DNA from: Candidatus Gastranaerophilales bacterium
GTDB lineage: Bacteria > Cyanobacteriota > Vampirovibrionia > Gastranaerophilales > Gastranaerophilaceae
Length of the DNA stretch: 64,000 bases
Reading direction: 5' to 3'
Assembly (NCBI GenBank): GCA_944323045.1
Contig: CALUQX010000002.1
Span: forward strand, 1 to 64,000
The notes under the pieces were generated by a model. The model searched no databases. It had not been told where the DNA came from and saw nothing but the letters and a program-made list of their open reading frames with translations. The position numbers were made by a program, and so were the translations under genes. Every line of letters begins with the position of its first letter. Positions within the stretch are counted from its first letter, which is position 1. This document shows positions 61,815 to 64,000 of this stretch, piece after piece.

Positions 61815-62500
61815 TAATTCATAACTCCAAGCTTGTGGCATGCTTCTAAAGCCGCCATTTGTTCAGCCTCTTTTTTACTTTTACCTGTGCCTTTGCCTAC
61901 TACACGTCCCTGATATTCGACTTCTATATTAAAAGTTTTGTTATGTTCAGGTCCCTCAGTACTTACTGTTTTATACACAGGTCTTTCTTTTGTTAATCCT
62001 TGAGTGTACTCTTGTAATACGGCTTTTGCATTGTATTTTTCAGGACTGTTATTTATATCTTCAATGTAAGGTACAAAAGTTTTTTCTATAAATTTATACA
62101 ATTCAGGTAGTTTGCCGTCAAGTTGATATGCTCCTAAAAGCGCTTCAAAAGAACAGGCGCGGATAGATTCCAGTTTTCTGCAGCCCTGTTTTTCTTCGTG
62201 TTTTGCAAGAATTATCAAATCTACAAGTCCAAGTGCTGTACTAATTTTTGCAAGCATATTATCAGACACGACAACCGAACGTATTTTAGAAAGTTCACCT
62301 TCAGCATAATCAGGGTATTTTTTGTACAATATATCTGATATTGTAAATTTTAATACGGCGTCTCCAAGAAACTCCAGGCGTTCATAGTGAGCATTTATAC
62401 CAAGATTGTTTTCTATGGCAAAAGACGGATGCGTCAATGCTGCCTTTATGAGTTGTTTGTTGTTGACCTTTATTCCGAATATATCTTCAACAGTTTTCAT
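61814..62500 (-). CDS. rnc: Ribonuclease III
   Basis: A 228-residue double-strand-specific RNase for rRNA and mRNA processing. The catalytic signature is ERLEFLGDAVLKFTISD (about 40-56), with further acidic residues near 110-115 (SFEALLGA). A C-terminal dsRNA-binding domain follows (about 158-225, YTQGLTKERPVYKTV...GRVVGKGTGKSKKEAEQMAALEA). It lies one base after cdsA and overlaps rpe by one base. Confidence 0.97.
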   Translation of the reverse strand: MKTVEDIFGIKVNNKQLIKAALTHPSFAIENNLGINAHYERLEFLGDAVLKFTISDILYKKYPDYAEGELSKIRSVVVSDNMLAKISTALGLVDLIILAKHEEKQGCRKLESIRACSFEALLGAYQLDGKLPELYKFIEKTFVPYIEDINNSPEKYNAKAVLQEYTQGLTKERPVYKTVSTEGPEHNKTFNIEVEYQGRVVGKGTGKSKKEAEQMAALEACHKLGVMN

Positions 62501-62501
62501 T

Positions 62502-63365
62502 TTAGAACAGTCCTTTAATAAATCCTGCTGCTTGATTAACTATTTCGTGGTTAAAAACAAAATAGCGGCAGAAGTAATACATAACAGGTATAGTCAAAAC
62601 AAAACTGTCAGCCCTGTCTAAAAATCCGCCGTGCCCCGGAAGTGTGTTGCCGGAATCTTTGACCCCTGCATCACGTTTTATGAGGCTTTCGCATAAATCA
62701 CCGATTTGGGCGAATGTTGTACAAAGCAAGCCGGCGATAATATATACATACCAGTCTAACCCGAGAAAACATCCGATAACTGACGCTCCAATAACAGCAG
62801 AAATAGCTCCGCCGATAGACCCTTCTATTGTTTTATTCGGACTTATTACCGGCGCAAGTTTGTGACGCCCCCAGTATGTTCCAGCGTAATAACAGCCGAC
62901 ATCTGTCATAAGTATTGCAACAAACATCATTACAACAAATCCCAGACCGTCATTGAACTGTAAAGAGTGAAGATCACGTAAAAATAACAGGTGCATAGGA
63001 AACCAGCCGCAATATACAAACCCTAAAATTGTTGTAGCCACATTTGCAATATATGGCTGGCGTCCTCTGAACAACACCCACATAAATGCCATCATTGAAC
63101 ACAAAGTCAGCGCTATTGCTACAAGATTGAATTTTTGAAAATATGCAATTGCAGCTAATAACACTTCTGAGGCGAGTATAATTTTTAAACTCGGGTAAAA
63201 TCCTTTATGTTCAAGTATTTTAACGTACTCTTTAGACGCAAAAAATACAACAAAAAGGACAAGCGCAAGTAGTGCAATGCCGCCGTATATGATACAGCCC
63301 ATTGCAATTGTTCCCATGATTAATCCTGTCAACATTCTTGTTGCATTTTTGTTCAAAGTTGTCAT
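62502..63365 (-). CDS. cdsA: Phosphatidate cytidylyltransferase
   Basis: A 287-residue membrane enzyme that makes CDP-diacylglycerol from phosphatidate and CTP, the branch point for phospholipids. About eight helices; the C-terminal signature region reads TDVGCYYAGTYWGRHKLAPVISPNKTIEGSIGG, then IGDLCESLIKRDAGVKDSGNTLPGHGGFLDRADS. It overlaps frr by one base, in the conserved pyrH-frr-cdsA order. Confidence 0.96.
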   Translation of the reverse strand: MTTLNKNATRMLTGLIMGTIAMGCIIYGGIALLALVLFVVFFASKEYVKILEHKGFYPSLKIILASEVLLAAIAYFQKFNLVAIALTLCSMMAFMWVLFRGRQPYIANVATTILGFVYCGWFPMHLLFLRDLHSLQFNDGLGFVVMMFVAILMTDVGCYYAGTYWGRHKLAPVISPNKTIEGSIGGAISAVIGASVIGCFLGLDWYVYIIAGLLCTTFAQIGDLCESLIKRDAGVKDSGNTLPGHGGFLDRADSFVLTIPVMYYFCRYFVFNHEIVNQAAGFIKGLF

Positions 63366-63931
63366 TATACTGTCATAACCTCTTTTTCTTTTTCTGAAAC
63401 TGCAGAATCAATTATGCCTGTATATTTATCTGTCAATTTTTGAATTTTATCCTGATTATCTTTAACAGAGTCTTCCGGCATATTTTCTTCTTTTTCTAAT
63501 TTTTTAAGGTCATCAGTCATATCGCGGCGGATGTTTCTAACCGCAACTTTGGCTTCTTCACCGAGTTTTTTAACGTCTTTAACGATTTCTCTTCTGCGTT
63601 CTTCTGTCAAAGGCGGGAATGTCAGACGGATACAGATACCGTCACTGTTAGGAGTAATTCCTATTTCAGCCTTGATAATCGCTTTTTCTATTTCTTTGAT
63701 GATTGATTTGTCGTAAGGTGAGATAACAAGTGTTGTACCTTCTTGAACTGTAACCTGAGACATTTGTCTTAGCGGAGTTGGTACACCATAGTAATCCACC
63801 AGAACTTTATCCAAAATCATAGGATTAGCGCGTCCTGAACGGATAGAGCCGAATTCTTTGTGGAGCTGTGTCACAGCTTTTTCCATTTTTTCTTCGCCGA
63901 ATAAGAATAATTCTTCTAATGCTTCTGACAT
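63365..63931 (-). CDS. frr: Ribosome recycling factor
   Basis: A 188-residue protein that splits post-termination ribosomes with EF-G. Typical stretches: EKAVTQLHKEFGSIRSGRANPMILDKV, YYGVPTPLRQMSQV, and RREIVKDVKKLGEEAKVAVRNIRRD. AGAGG precedes the ATG. It directly follows the pyrH end at 63962 in the direction of transcription. Confidence 0.97.
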   Translation of the reverse strand: MSEALEELFLFGEEKMEKAVTQLHKEFGSIRSGRANPMILDKVLVDYYGVPTPLRQMSQVTVQEGTTLVISPYDKSIIKEIEKAIIKAEIGITPNSDGICIRLTFPPLTEERRREIVKDVKKLGEEAKVAVRNIRRDMTDDLKKLEKEENMPEDSVKDNQDKIQKLTDKYTGIIDSAVSEKEKEVMTV

Positions 63932-63961
63932 TTTTTACCTCTTTCAATTGTTAACTGTTAA

Positions 63962-64000
63962 CTAATTTATATAAGTTCCTATTTCTTTACCGTTAAGTAT
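63962..64000 (-). CDS. pyrH: UMP kinase, C-terminal end only (partial)
   Basis: The last 12 codons and stop (ILNGKEIGTYIN) of a minus-strand gene cut by the window end. A G-x-x-IGT end is typical of UMP kinase, and pyrH commonly precedes frr. The call rests mainly on position. Confidence 0.5.
   Translation of the reverse strand: MLNGKEIGTYIN

Overview
The window reads as a gut member of the Melainabacteria/Vampirovibrionia (order Gastranaerophilales). That is an inference from low GC, many short type-IV-pilin-like proteins starting MKKAFTLAEV, a Gram-negative-type envelope gene set (heptose kinase, O-antigen ligase, FtsQ, PBP4), cyanobacterial-style DUF4330 and DUF374 proteins, and the lack of any photosynthesis gene. 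No rRNA, CRISPR array, intact insertion sequence or prophage is visible. Four tRNAs are present: Val(GAC), Cys(GCA), Val(TAC) and one with anticodon CAT.

0-10.5 kb is mixed. tRNA-Val(GAC) with a remarkable 3' palindrome is followed by a degenerate nucleotidyltransferase, a TPM-domain protein, tRNA-Cys, a divergent XRE-regulator/prepilin pair, rpmH-rnpA, proC, a small module of two related membrane proteins around a DUF6973-like gene, an Fe-S oxidoreductase, an orphan sugar-ABC permease, a ParDE pair, and a 210-bp tandem repeat array that runs into tRNA-Val(TAC). 10.5-22.2 kb is mainly housekeeping: a sigma-70 factor, an acyltransferase-nitrilase-PBP4-glycosyltransferase-oxidoreductase-CDP-alcohol transferase-trmL-nnrD run, anmK with an unexplained promoter-to-terminator stretch upstream, and two overlapping WYL regulators.

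22-31 kb has dnaE, a secreted protein, deoB, a ferredoxin, a second divergent XRE/prepilin pair, a hairpin-rich gene-poor patch, a very basic secreted protein and tRNA-CAT. 31-46.5 kb has uvrC (lacking its usual C-terminal domain), a four-gene operon with a MotA/MotB- or ZorA/ZorB-like stator, the murC-murB-ddl-ftsQ-nadE wall and division operon, a CorC-type transporter and a FliA-like sigma factor. 46.5-64 kb has OmpA-like, ComEC, GH10-like and TPR genes, ispG, a GT-C-like membrane protein, the heptose kinase-DUF4330-O-antigen ligase operon, small lineage proteins, and the rpe-rnc-cdsA-frr-pyrH block read leftwards.

Most genes build or recycle the envelope: peptidoglycan synthesis (murC, murB, ddl, ftsQ, dacB) and recycling (anmK), phospholipid synthesis (cdsA, CDP-alcohol transferase) and surface polysaccharide (heptose kinase, O-antigen ligase, glycosyltransferases). 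ComEC with two prepilins suggests DNA uptake or pilus functions. The observations most worth a second look are the matching 42-nt palindromes at both valine tRNAs with tRNA-fragment repeats, the unassigned transcript before anmK, the repeated XRE/prepilin design with operator-like repeats, the DUF6973-like gene between paralogous membrane proteins, and a recurring promoter layout that predicts leaderless mRNAs.
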